10,844 nt of DNA from Acholeplasmataceae bacterium (GCA_012841765.1 DUUA01000074.1:1-10844), one strand, 5' to 3'. Counted from the stretch's first letter, positions 1 to 7,660 are shown. The notes: generated from the sequence alone by a model not told the origin. Made by a program: numbers and translations.

Positions 1-304
1 AACCAATCACAAAATATAATTTTTTATTATTATATAAAAAATACTTTTTAATTTGCTCGCTAAAAGAAATACTATCAACACTTTCTCCGTTTATTTCTAA
101 AGTTATCATATAAGCATCATTAACAACATTTAAAATATCAATACCTTCTTCTTTTAAATTTTTAATAGAATCATCAGAATTTCTTTCTTTAATTTCCATA
201 ATATTTAATTTCGCGAAAGCCTGAATCCTTTTTTTATATTCATCTATTGCCATTTTTAAATATTTCTCTTTAATATTGCCAACACAAACTAAATTAATTT
301 CCAT
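1..304 (-). CDS. rlmH: RlmH, 23S rRNA pseudouridine-1915 N3-methyltransferase (3' end cut by window edge)
   Basis: RlmH is a SPOUT-class enzyme that uses S-adenosylmethionine to methylate N3 of pseudouridine 1915 in helix 69 of 23S rRNA, in the cytoplasm. I translated this reading frame by hand: it opens MEINLVCVGNIKEKYL, which fits the family's M-K-I-x-x-I-x-V-G-K-x-K-E-K-Y-L start, and reaches the F-V-I-G of the conserved F-x-I-G-G cofactor loop just where the window ends. About 101 of the usual 155-160 residues are present; the C-terminal knot is outside. Two ATG codons sit in tandem (305-307 and 302-304). I chose the second because it matches the family N-terminus; the first would give a classic ATGA overlap with the walJ stop. 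No strong ribosome site is seen, so translation is probably coupled to walJ. Confidence 0.93.
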   Translation of the reverse strand, partial: MEINLVCVGNIKEKYLKMAIDEYKKRIQAFAKLNIMEIKERNSDDSIKNLKEEGIDILNVVNDAYMITLEINGESVDSISFSEQIKKYFLYNNKKLYFVIG

Positions 305-1083
305 CATAATTTAATAACCCGAGAAGAAATTCTTTGTTTAGCAATATGAATTTCACCAATATAATTTAATTCACTATATAGTTTATCAATAATTTCGGTT
401 GTAATAATATCTTCAGAATTACAATCTTCAGAAACATGAGCTAAAATAATATGTGAATTATTAGCATTAATATTTCGAGATAACAAATGATAGCAACTCA
501 GATTGCTCATATGACCATTTTCAGATAAAACCCTATTAATCAAATAATTAGGTCTTTCACTTTCTCTTAACATTTCAATATCATGATTTGCTTCAATTAT
601 TAATAAATTAGCCATTTGAAGTAATTCTAAATACCTATTAGGGAAAAAACCTGTATCAGTAGCATATAAAATAGTTTTATTATTATGCTTAATAAAATAT
701 CCTAAACAAAAAACATCATGAACAAGCTCGATAGGAATTATTTCAAAATCACATATTTTATATGTAAAATCAGGATCTAAAATTAATATTTCCGGAACCT
801 TCTTTAAACTTAAATTAGTTTTAAGCAACTTATTTAACGTAGGTTTTCCAATATATATCAAAGCTTTAGTACGATAATAAAATTGATACAAATACTTGGC
901 ATGATCTCCATGTTCATGTGTGATAAAAATAGCATCTAAATTACTTAAATCTATCCCCACAGATTCTGCTTTTAAAAAAGCGTTTCTATACGTGATTCCA
1001 CAATCAATTATTATTTTGTAATTATCATTTTCTATATATGTGCAGTTACCCTTAGAACCACTTGCTAGAACACAAACCTTCAT
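304..1083 (-). CDS. walJ: WalJ/YycJ-type metallo-beta-lactamase-fold hydrolase
   Basis: This 259-residue protein has the size and motifs of the cytoplasmic WalJ (YycJ) family, a dinuclear-metal MBL-fold hydrolase. In many Bacillota it is encoded with the WalRK cell-wall regulators, and it has been linked to DNA metabolism and wall homeostasis; its exact substrate is unsettled. The start carries the family's A-S-G-S-x-G-N-C signature (residues 7-14). Metal ligands are visible as T-H-E-H-G-D-H (H56, H58, D60, H61), H122, D143 and H216. E-A-N-H-D (164-168), G-H-M-S-N (190-194) and the late L-A-H-V-S-x-D-x-N (214-222) are also typical. The ATG follows AGGAG (1091-1095, read on minus) at about 7 nt. 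Its TGA stop overlaps the rlmH start. The walJ-rlmH pairing echoes the end of the wal operon (walR-walK-walH-walI-walJ-htrA-rlmH), but htrA is absent and the gene has its own promoter. Confidence 0.93.
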   Translation of the reverse strand: MKVCVLASGSKGNCTYIENDNYKIIIDCGITYRNAFLKAESVGIDLSNLDAIFITHEHGDHAKYLYQFYYRTKALIYIGKPTLNKLLKTNLSLKKVPEILILDPDFTYKICDFEIIPIELVHDVFCLGYFIKHNNKTILYATDTGFFPNRYLELLQMANLLIIEANHDIEMLRESERPNYLINRVLSENGHMSNLSCYHLLSRNINANNSHIILAHVSEDCNSEDIITTEIIDKLYSELNYIGEIHIAKQRISSRVIKL

Positions 1084-1109
1084 ATGCTTACTCCTATTAT
1101 AATATAACT

Positions 1110-1138
1110 ATTATATAATTTTTACCTCTTTTTTTCAA
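1110..1138 (-). promoter_or_regulatory. Sigma-A-type promoter of walJ-rlmH
   Basis: Read on minus, TTGAAA (1133-1138), a 17-nt spacer, then TATAAT (1110-1115). Transcription would begin near 1103, giving a leader of about 20 nt that holds the AGGAG ribosome site. The -35 box lies only 5 nt past the stem of the upstream foldase terminator. Confidence 0.8.
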
Positions 1139-1139
1139 G

Positions 1140-1170
1140 TTAAAAGGTATCAGATGAAATCTGATACCTT
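1140..1170 (-). terminator. Intrinsic terminator of foldase gene A
   Basis: The arms 1144-1155 (AAGGTATCAGAT) and 1159-1170 (ATCTGATACCTT) form a perfect 12-bp stem with a 3-nt loop. On minus the stem ends in CCTTTT, a short U-run. It lies 21 nt past the TAG stop of the foldase at 1192. The same arm core recurs behind the paralogue at 3845-3872. Confidence 0.85.
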
Positions 1171-1191
1171 AATATTAAATATAAATTTAAT

Positions 1192-3759
1192 CTAAGCTGG
1201 TAAAGAAGTTTGATAAGTTAATTCTTCAACTAACTTTTCAAGGTTAATATCTAAAAATTTACGGAACTCAGATAAAGTAAATGCTTCGATTTTAAAATCA
1301 ACATTTAAAGCTTTTTGTTCTTTAATTAATTCTATTGAAGTTAAAGTATTGCTTGTTAGTTCATTTCTTACCGGATTAAAATATTTATCAATTGCCGCCA
1401 AAATATCCTTAGACAAAGATTCATTTTCTTTATCAATCAAATATGTTTGTATTTGTTCAAACGTTGGCAAAATATGTTTATTTTGACTATCTTCTGTCCA
1501 CTTAGGAATATCTATAGCCTTTGTATTAACATAGATATGATAGCCAAATTCACTAATAATATATTCTCCAGCTGCAATATCAACGCCATAAAGAACAGTT
1601 GCCTCATCAATACCATCAGTAAAAGTAGCTGCTTTCCAAATCTTTATCATTGCATCACTGAAAGCTTCAACCATTTTACCATTTTCAAATGAGCCTAAAT
1701 CTTCATATTTCACTGACAAACCTGCAGACTTAAACTTAGAAATTTCAATATTATCTAAATTATATGTTAAATTATCAATTTCAGGTTGTATTGGAAAATC
1801 AGTTTTTGCTACAAATCGGGGCGCTTTTGCAAATTCTAAAGTTACCTTTTCAAATTTCTCACTATGTTTTCCCGCAGTATTACTTAAATAAACTTTTATT
1901 TGCGCATCTAATTCTTCAGCTAAAGTTTTTTGATAATCAGTCCAATCACTTGGGTCTGTTGGTCTTCCATTAGCATCATTTACAGAAATTAGCAAATGAT
2001 AACCAGTAACATTATAATATTTATCTACAGCTTTTTGCATATTATATTTATATAAATCCCAAAGATTTGAATCTTTTTCAATGCCTTCTACATCATACAT
2101 TGCTTTTATATATTTTTGTCCTAAATCTTCATAAAGTAAATACAACTTAAGTTCATGTTCATTATGGACTTGATATACGTAATTAATATAATTTTCCCAA
2201 CCCATAGAAGCATATTGTCCAGCAGCAAATTCTTTTTTAAGCTTTTCAAGTTTAACATCTAAAGCATTCCAAGCTTCTTTATCAAGAACTTTATTTTTAT
2301 CAAAATCTTTTTTCCCATTATAATCATAAACGGTATTTAACTTCTTATCTGTAAGTAGTCTTTCATAATTAATTTGATTAGATATAAAGTTCATTCCATA
2401 TCTATCATTCATTATTTCAAAAATTTGATCAGCAGTATAATTAACACCATCTATTACAGCAATTGTATCTTTACTAGTTTTTTTGCTAGTTTTAAAATCT
2501 ACTTTTGCATCCTTAGCTTGTGAAACATAATAATCTTGAATATCTTTATCAAAAAGAGTAATTTCATAATTACTACGCAATTTAACCATTTGTTTACTAA
2601 TATATTCAATTGTTAGTACTTCTTCTTTTAATAAAGCAATAATTTCATCCTTTACTTCATCTAAAGGTTTAGCTGTTTCAGTTGATAATTTCATTGCTAA
2701 GTATTGAATTTTTCCACTATCTAGAGTTCTAACAGAATTAGTAAACCATTTTTGATTAGCAGAAACCACAGATTTCTCTGGATCGTATGATTCTAGATTA
2801 GTTTTAACTTGTGTTAAAACTCCTTTATTAATTGCCAATAATTCAGCTTGTGTATAATTTAATTTATTTAAATCTTCATCAGTTTCAGAAATAGAAGTAT
2901 TAAATTTATACTTTCCATCTTTAATTGTATATTGTTTTCCTTCAACAAGTGATAAAGACTCAAGAGGAAAATCTGTTACTTTATAACTATTTTGTGTATT
3001 GTATAAATCAATCATTGTTTGAGTTATTTCAGCAACCGTTAACTCAACTTCATCAGCTGTCCAAACCCATTTAGAATAACTATCACTAACATTCATTTCT
3101 TTTGGAACAATTTTTATTCCTAATTGAGCTAAAGCATCACTTACTTCTTTTGCTGTATTATATTTTACAATAATTGCAAAATAACTATCTTTGTGTAAAG
3201 AATTATATTTACTATTAATTTTAGTTTCTGGAAAAAACTTTTCTTTATCTTCTTTTGCAGCAGCATCTTTTTCAATAATTTCTTTTTCTAACATATCTTT
3301 AGCATATTTTTTTCTAGCAATTTCTAATTTTTGATAACCTTCAATTGCCTCTTTAGTGCGATATCCACTTGAAAACATTTTTTCATCAAATTGAGCTTCT
3401 AGTTCACTAATTTCAGCATCAGTTAAATCATCTTTCCCATTTGGAAAAGTTGTTTTTTCAATTTGCTCTTCAATTTCAAGTTCTGTAACCATATCGAAGT
3501 ATGATACTCCCCCAACTTTTTCTTTTTTTAGTAAATCTTCATCTACTAAAGAAAACAATGTTGAAACCACATAAGAGTTTTTTAATAAATCATAAACTGT
3601 TTTCTTGTCAAAAGAATAAGTTCTATCTCCCTCTGTTACAGATAAATAAATACTATCACCATTGGTAATAGAAGGTGCTAAAACAGTTTTTCCACCACAA
3701 GCCATAAGCGTTACTCCAAGAAGTGACAGCATACATGCAAAAATTATTTTTTTAATCAT
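1192..3759 (-). CDS. Large PrsA-like foldase lipoprotein A (two chaperone/parvulin-like modules)
   Basis: This 855-residue predicted lipoprotein has a short signal peptide ending in the lipobox L18-M-A-C21, so it should be anchored outside the membrane. It reads as two PrsA-like modules in one chain. Module 1 has a SurA/PrsA-type helical region (about 45-185), then a diverged parvulin-like part (about 189-395) in which a large insert and a missing opening histidine suggest no isomerase activity. Module 2 has a new chaperone start (I-D-G-V-x-Y-T-A-D-Q-I near 436), helices to about 580, then a recognisable parvulin domain: G-Y-H-L-L (586-590), D-L-G-S-F (687-691), G-K-M-V-E-A-F (694-700) and F-G-Y-H-I (738-742), with H588, M696, F700 and H741 at the positions expected for peptidyl-prolyl isomerases. 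Classic PrsA is about 290 residues. The likely role is folding secreted proteins; the substrate is unknown. It stands alone between its own promoter and terminator, downstream of paralogue B. The ATG follows AAAGGAA. The exact family is inferred by eye. Confidence 0.75.
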   Translation of the reverse strand: MIKKIIFACMLSLLGVTLMACGGKTVLAPSITNGDSIYLSVTEGDRTYSFDKKTVYDLLKNSYVVSTLFSLVDEDLLKKEKVGGVSYFDMVTELEIEEQIEKTTFPNGKDDLTDAEISELEAQFDEKMFSSGYRTKEAIEGYQKLEIARKKYAKDMLEKEIIEKDAAAKEDKEKFFPETKINSKYNSLHKDSYFAIIVKYNTAKEVSDALAQLGIKIVPKEMNVSDSYSKWVWTADEVELTVAEITQTMIDLYNTQNSYKVTDFPLESLSLVEGKQYTIKDGKYKFNTSISETDEDLNKLNYTQAELLAINKGVLTQVKTNLESYDPEKSVVSANQKWFTNSVRTLDSGKIQYLAMKLSTETAKPLDEVKDEIIALLKEEVLTIEYISKQMVKLRSNYEITLFDKDIQDYYVSQAKDAKVDFKTSKKTSKDTIAVIDGVNYTADQIFEIMNDRYGMNFISNQINYERLLTDKKLNTVYDYNGKKDFDKNKVLDKEAWNALDVKLEKLKKEFAAGQYASMGWENYINYVYQVHNEHELKLYLLYEDLGQKYIKAMYDVEGIEKDSNLWDLYKYNMQKAVDKYYNVTGYHLLISVNDANGRPTDPSDWTDYQKTLAEELDAQIKVYLSNTAGKHSEKFEKVTLEFAKAPRFVAKTDFPIQPEIDNLTYNLDNIEISKFKSAGLSVKYEDLGSFENGKMVEAFSDAMIKIWKAATFTDGIDEATVLYGVDIAAGEYIISEFGYHIYVNTKAIDIPKWTEDSQNKHILPTFEQIQTYLIDKENESLSKDILAAIDKYFNPVRNELTSNTLTSIELIKEQKALNVDFKIEAFTLSEFRKFLDINLEKLVEELTYQTSLPA

Positions 3760-3795
3760 TTTATATTCCTTTCAAATTTAATAAGTATTGATAAC

Positions 3796-3824
3796 ATTAT
3801 AGATTAAATGACTTATACTGTCAA
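3796..3824 (-). promoter_or_regulatory. Full-consensus sigma-A promoter of foldase gene A
   Basis: Read on minus, TTGACA (3819-3824), 17 nt, TATAAT (3796-3801): a perfect match to the housekeeping consensus in both boxes and spacing. Transcription should start near 3789, about 30 nt before the ATG. AAAGGAA (3766-3772) is the ribosome site. Strong expression is predicted. Confidence 0.9.
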
Positions 3825-3841
3825 TTAATTTCATATCTTTA

Positions 3842-3872
3842 CAAAAGGTATCAGATAGAAACCTGATACCTT
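3842..3872 (-). terminator. Intrinsic terminator of foldase gene B
   Basis: The arms 3845-3854 (AAGGTATCAG) and 3863-3872 (CTGATACCTT) form a perfect 10-bp stem with an 8-nt loop, followed on minus by a short U-run (CCTTTTG). It lies 17 nt past the TAA at 3890. The arms are identical to the core of the terminator at 1144-1170. Confidence 0.85.
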
Positions 3873-3889
3873 ATTATTTTATAATTTAA

Positions 3890-6496
3890 TTACTCTACAT
3901 TATGCGCAGTATAAACTAAATCTTCAGATAATTTTTCAATATTGATATCTAAGAATCTATTATAATCTTCTCTAGAAAATCCATTAATTTCAAAATCAAT
4001 AGCTAATGCTTTTTGAGCATTTAGTAATTCAATTGAAGTTACAGATTCACCAGTAAGTTCTGTTCTAACAGGAGTGAAGTATTTAGTAATTGCCGCTTTC
4101 ATTTCTTTTGAAATACTTTCATCTGCTTTGTCTTCTATATATTTTTGAATTTGTTCCAATGTTGGTAAAACATGCTTGTCTTCACTTTCATCTTCCCATT
4201 TAGCAATATCTAATGATTTAAGATTAACATATACATGATATCCAAATTCACTAACAATATTTTCACCAAGAGAAACATCAACGCCATAAATAATTGTTGT
4301 CTCATCAGCACCATCTATAAAATTAGCAGCATTCCAAATTTCTCTCATTGCAACACTAAAGGCTTCAACCATTTTACCATTTTCAAATGAGCCCAAATCT
4401 TCATACTTAACTGATAATCCAGCAGATTTAAATTTAGAAACTTCAATATTATCTAAAACATAATAAGCATCTTCAACTACTGGCATTTCATCAAAGCCCG
4501 GTTTAACTAATAATTTTGGAGCTTTTGCAAATTCTGAAACAATCTTTTCAAAATTTTCACTATATTTACCAGGAGTGATTTGCAAATATGATTTAACTTG
4601 TGCATCTAATTCTTTAGCAAGAGTTATTTGATGTTCAGTCCATTTACTTGGATCAATTGGTGTTCCTTTTTCATCATTAACAGAAATTAACAAATGATAA
4701 CCAGCAACATTATAATAATCATCAATCATTTCTTCCATATTAGCTAAATAAATATCCCAAATATTTGAAGTTGACTCAATATCAATTACATCATATTTCT
4801 CGTTAATGTAATCTTTACTTAAATCTTCATAAAGTAAAAATAATTTTAACTCATGTTCAGTTTCTACTTGATAAACATATTTAATGTAATTTGCCCATCC
4901 CATTCCAGCATACTGGCCGGCAGCAAATTCACTTTTCATGTTTTTTATTCTTGTTGTTAACTCATCCCATGCTTTTTTATCAAGAACTTTATTATTAGTA
5001 TAGTCATAAACAGTATTCAATTCAGAATCATTTAATAATCTTTCATAATTAATTTGGTTAGAAATAAAATTCATTCCATATTTGTTGTTCATAATCTCAA
5101 AAATTTGATCAGCAGTATATTCCACTCCATCAATTTTTGCTATTTTATCTTTACTAGTCTTTTTAGTTGCCTTAAAATCAATTTTAAAAGTTTCAGCTTG
5201 AGAAGTATAATAATCTTTTACTTCTTTATCATATATTTCAATTTCGTAATTACTACGAAGCGAATACATTTGTTCATTAATAAATTCTAATTTTAGTACT
5301 TCTTCTTTTAAAGCTTCAATGATTTCATCTTTTACTGTTTCTAATGGTGAAGCTGTAATAGTAGCAAATTTCATTGCTAAATATTGAACTTTTCCACTAT
5401 CTAAAGATTTAACTGTATTAGTAAACCATTTTTGTTTAGCATCAACAACAGAATCTTCAGGATTATAAGAAATTAAATTAGTTTTAACTTGTGTTAAAAC
5501 ACCACTATTAATAGCAGTTAATTCTGCTTGTGTATAATGTAATTTATTTAAAGTATCATCTTCATCTTCTTTTACAGTTGTATTGAAAGTATATTTGCCT
5601 TCTTCAACAGTATAATGAACATCTTCAACAAGTGATAATTTATCAGTTGGATAATTATCAACTTTATAACTATTTTGTGTATTATATAAATCTATCATTG
5701 CTTGAATAGTTTCACCAGTAGTTAATTCAGTTTCTTCTGTTATCCATGTCCACTTAGGATAGCTTTCAGCAACAGTTGAATCCTTTGGAACAATTTTAAT
5801 TCCTAATTGTGCTAAAGCATTATCTACTTCTTTAGCAGTATTATATTTTACAACAATTGCAAAATAACTATCTTTATGTAAAGAATCATATTTGCTTTGA
5901 ATCTTTGATGCTGGGAAATATTTCTCAGTATCATCTTTTGCTTCTGCATCTTTTTTAGCAATCGCTTTATCTAACATATCTATTGCATATTTTTTCCTAG
6001 CAACTTCTAATTTATGATAATTATTGATATCTTCAGGAGTTCGATATCCACTTGAAAACATCTTTTTTTCAAAAAGTTCTTCAAGATCTGTAATCTCCTC
6101 TAGAGTTAAATCTTCTTTGCCATTTTCAAAAGTAGCTTTTTCTATTGCTTTTTCTATGTCTTCAGCGGTAACCATGTCCCAGTATGAAACACCTTCAACT
6201 TTTTCTTTTTGCAATAAATCTTGATCAACTAAAGAAAATAATGTTGAAATAACATAAGAATTTTTTAACAAGTCATAAACAGTTTGTTTATCAAAAGAAT
6301 AAGTCTTTCCACCTTCTGTTACAGTCAAGTAAGTTTCATCACCATTTGTAATATTAGGTCCTTTTTTATTATTAGCTGCTGCCGTACAAGATACAGCTAT
6401 AACAATAATAGCAATAATTATTAATAATAAAGGTAAAACTTTAATTAACATTGCTCTTATTGTTGGGTCATTTTGTGCATGTTTTTGTTTATTCAT
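3890..6496 (-). CDS. Large PrsA-like foldase B, membrane-anchored paralogue
   Basis: This 868-residue protein is a full-length paralogue of the gene at 1192-3759, with the same order of modules. In a 50-residue block at the start of module 2, I count 42 identical residues. Around the parvulin motif, 30 of 31 match. The second parvulin domain has G-Y-H (599-601), G-K-M-V-E-A-F (707-713) and F-G-Y-H (751-754), so its active-site residues appear intact; the first looks degenerate, as in A. The N-terminus differs: a charged 19-residue cytoplasmic start, a hydrophobic stretch (about 20-35), then A-V-S-C37. That lipobox is weak (Ala at -3), so B may be lipidated or simply a single-pass membrane protein with its bulk outside. 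GAGGAGAG (6503-6510, read on minus) precedes the ATG. It has its own promoter and terminator. A role as extracytoplasmic foldase is inferred. Confidence 0.75.
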   Translation of the reverse strand: MNKQKHAQNDPTIRAMLIKVLPLLLIIIAIIVIAVSCTAAANNKKGPNITNGDETYLTVTEGGKTYSFDKQTVYDLLKNSYVISTLFSLVDQDLLQKEKVEGVSYWDMVTAEDIEKAIEKATFENGKEDLTLEEITDLEELFEKKMFSSGYRTPEDINNYHKLEVARKKYAIDMLDKAIAKKDAEAKDDTEKYFPASKIQSKYDSLHKDSYFAIVVKYNTAKEVDNALAQLGIKIVPKDSTVAESYPKWTWITEETELTTGETIQAMIDLYNTQNSYKVDNYPTDKLSLVEDVHYTVEEGKYTFNTTVKEDEDDTLNKLHYTQAELTAINSGVLTQVKTNLISYNPEDSVVDAKQKWFTNTVKSLDSGKVQYLAMKFATITASPLETVKDEIIEALKEEVLKLEFINEQMYSLRSNYEIEIYDKEVKDYYTSQAETFKIDFKATKKTSKDKIAKIDGVEYTADQIFEIMNNKYGMNFISNQINYERLLNDSELNTVYDYTNNKVLDKKAWDELTTRIKNMKSEFAAGQYAGMGWANYIKYVYQVETEHELKLFLLYEDLSKDYINEKYDVIDIESTSNIWDIYLANMEEMIDDYYNVAGYHLLISVNDEKGTPIDPSKWTEHQITLAKELDAQVKSYLQITPGKYSENFEKIVSEFAKAPKLLVKPGFDEMPVVEDAYYVLDNIEVSKFKSAGLSVKYEDLGSFENGKMVEAFSVAMREIWNAANFIDGADETTIIYGVDVSLGENIVSEFGYHVYVNLKSLDIAKWEDESEDKHVLPTLEQIQKYIEDKADESISKEMKAAITKYFTPVRTELTGESVTSIELLNAQKALAIDFEINGFSREDYNRFLDINIEKLSEDLVYTAHNVE

Positions 6497-6534
6497 TTTT
6501 ATCTCTCCTCATTAGAATTTTATATAACATTGGT

Positions 6535-6563
6535 ATTTTATCACTTTTCAGCTCTTTTTACAA
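6535..6563 (-). promoter_or_regulatory. Sigma-A-type promoter of foldase gene B
   Basis: Read on minus, TTGTAA (6558-6563), 17 nt, TAAAAT (6535-6540), with a TGA just before the -10 box (extended -10). Initiation near 6528 would give a leader of about 32 nt containing GAGGAGAG. Neither box nor the spacer resembles the promoter of paralogue A. Confidence 0.75.
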
Positions 6564-6666
6564 CATATATATTTTAATTGGCCAAAAAACAAAAAGTAAT
6601 GAAATATTTACAAATCCTATATCTAATTATACATATTACTCTTAAATATTTCTTAATAAATTGGAG

Positions 6667-6693
6667 AAAAAAAGCCTTTATTTAAAAGACTTT
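6667..6693 (-). terminator. Intrinsic terminator of the cca-like/yhaM unit, overlapping the yhaM stop
   Basis: Read on minus, AAAGTCTTT (6685-6693), a 5-nt loop and AAAGGCTTT (6671-6679) form a 9-bp stem with one G-U pair, followed by an uninterrupted U-tract. The 5' arm includes two bases of the yhaM TAA codon (6692-6694), so a terminating ribosome would cover part of the stem. Confidence 0.85.
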
Positions 6694-7660
6694 ATTTCTT
6701 TTTTATATTTGAAATATAAAAACTTCTTCTATCAAACGCATAAATTGGTTGAGTATATCCACCAATAAGCTCTTCATTAAGAACTCCGTTTTTGGTTACT
6801 TCCTTTTCAAGAGCAGCCATTCGTGAATCTGAATAATCTAGTAAAAATACTAATTCAGCTTCTGGAATTAAAGGGTTTTTTGGTGACCCATATTCTAGTA
6901 ACCCATGATGTGATATTAAAATATGTTGAAGTAATAAAAATTCCTCAGACTCATCTAATTTTAACTCCACTGCTTTTTGATATAATTTATTTGAAGCAAT
7001 AGTTATATGACCAATTAAATTACCAACTTTAGTATATTCTCCAGTCTCAGCATTCATTTCAATTATTTTTCCTAAATCATGTAAAATAATCCCGCCATGA
7101 ACTAAGTCTTTATTTAAAAAAGAATATTGTGCTAAATAAGTATCACTTAGTTTCAACATACTATAAACATGATAAGCAAGACCAGAAATATAATTATGAT
7201 GCATTGTTTTTGCTGCTGGATGAATAAAATATTCATCCATATATTCTTCTAACAATGACATTACTAATTGTTTAATAATAGTATTATCTATTTTTAAAAC
7301 ATAATTCATAATCTCAGTTCTTAATTCTTCTTCATCCATTTTAGCAAATTCAAAGAAACTTTTTCTATCATATTCATTAGCACTTGGAATTCTTAATTCT
7401 TTAATATTTAATTGCATTTTACCCTGGTATTCTTTCATGTTTCCAAAACACGAATAGATATTTCCATTAACCAGAATTTCTTTTAATTCCTCAGTCAAAT
7501 TCCATATTTTTGTTTCTAAAATATTTTCACCATCATATCCTAACATCGTAGCATAATCTGCCTGTGATGCTGTTTTACGAAGTTGAACATCATTTAATCT
7601 TAAAATTAAATCAGCGACTTCATCTCCTGGTTTAAAATCATTAATCTTCTTCATTTTCAT
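6692..7660 (-). CDS. yhaM: YhaM-type 3'-5' exoribonuclease (OB fold plus HD domain)
   Basis: YhaM is a cytoplasmic, metal-dependent 3'-5' exoribonuclease of Gram-positive bacteria that trims RNA 3' ends and can act on single-stranded DNA. This protein has 322 residues, against about 314 in Bacillus. It starts with an OB-fold nucleic-acid-binding region (about 14-92, with F-G-N-M-K-E-Y-Q-G-K-M-Q-L at 72-84). The HD phosphohydrolase domain follows: H155 and H164 in H-H-N-x-x-x-G-L-x-x-H, the H194-D195 pair in I-L-H-D-L-G-K, H217, and S-H-H-G at 249-252. All catalytic landmarks look intact. The start overlaps the end of the CCA-like gene by 20 nt. AAAGGAAGG lies just before the ATG at 7660; a second in-frame ATG is at 7654. 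It shares the upstream gene's promoter and ends in the terminator at 6667-6693. Confidence 0.93.
   Translation of the reverse strand: MKMKKINDFKPGDEVADLILRLNDVQLRKTASQADYATMLGYDGENILETKIWNLTEELKEILVNGNIYSCFGNMKEYQGKMQLNIKELRIPSANEYDRKSFFEFAKMDEEELRTEIMNYVLKIDNTIIKQLVMSLLEEYMDEYFIHPAAKTMHHNYISGLAYHVYSMLKLSDTYLAQYSFLNKDLVHGGIILHDLGKIIEMNAETGEYTKVGNLIGHITIASNKLYQKAVELKLDESEEFLLLQHILISHHGLLEYGSPKNPLIPEAELVFLLDYSDSRMAALEKEVTKNGVLNEELIGGYTQPIYAFDRRSFYISNIKKK

Noticed and set aside
304..306. Reading TGA as tryptophan (mycoplasma code) at the walJ end
   Set aside because: All tryptophans in the window are TGG, no gene contains an in-frame TGA, and read-through would add only a few residues. The standard code fits better.
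1447..1973. Two plus-strand open frames (1447-1692 and 1764-1973) inside foldase A
   Set aside because: Both are antisense to a well-supported gene, have no ribosome site or recognisable domain, and their hydrophobic composition is what an AT-rich antisense frame gives.
5054..6224. Plus-strand open frames at 5054-5290 and 6024-6224 inside foldase B
   Set aside because: They are antisense shadows with Phe/Ile/Ser-rich composition and no start signals.
6578..6585. TTGGCCAA palindrome upstream of the foldase B promoter, considered as an operator
   Set aside because: It is only 8 bp, occurs once, and lies about 15 nt upstream of the -35 box in AT-rich DNA; there is no second copy or known regulator match.
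6451..6645. Plus-strand 64-codon frame spanning the start of foldase B and the gap upstream
   Set aside because: It overlaps the foldase B promoter, ribosome site and signal segment on the other strand, and has no ribosome site of its own.
6497..6691. Possible small RNA or riboswitch in the 195-nt gap between yhaM and foldase B
   Set aside because: Apart from the yhaM terminator and the foldase B promoter and ribosome site, the gap is plain AT-rich sequence with no stable structured element that I can see.
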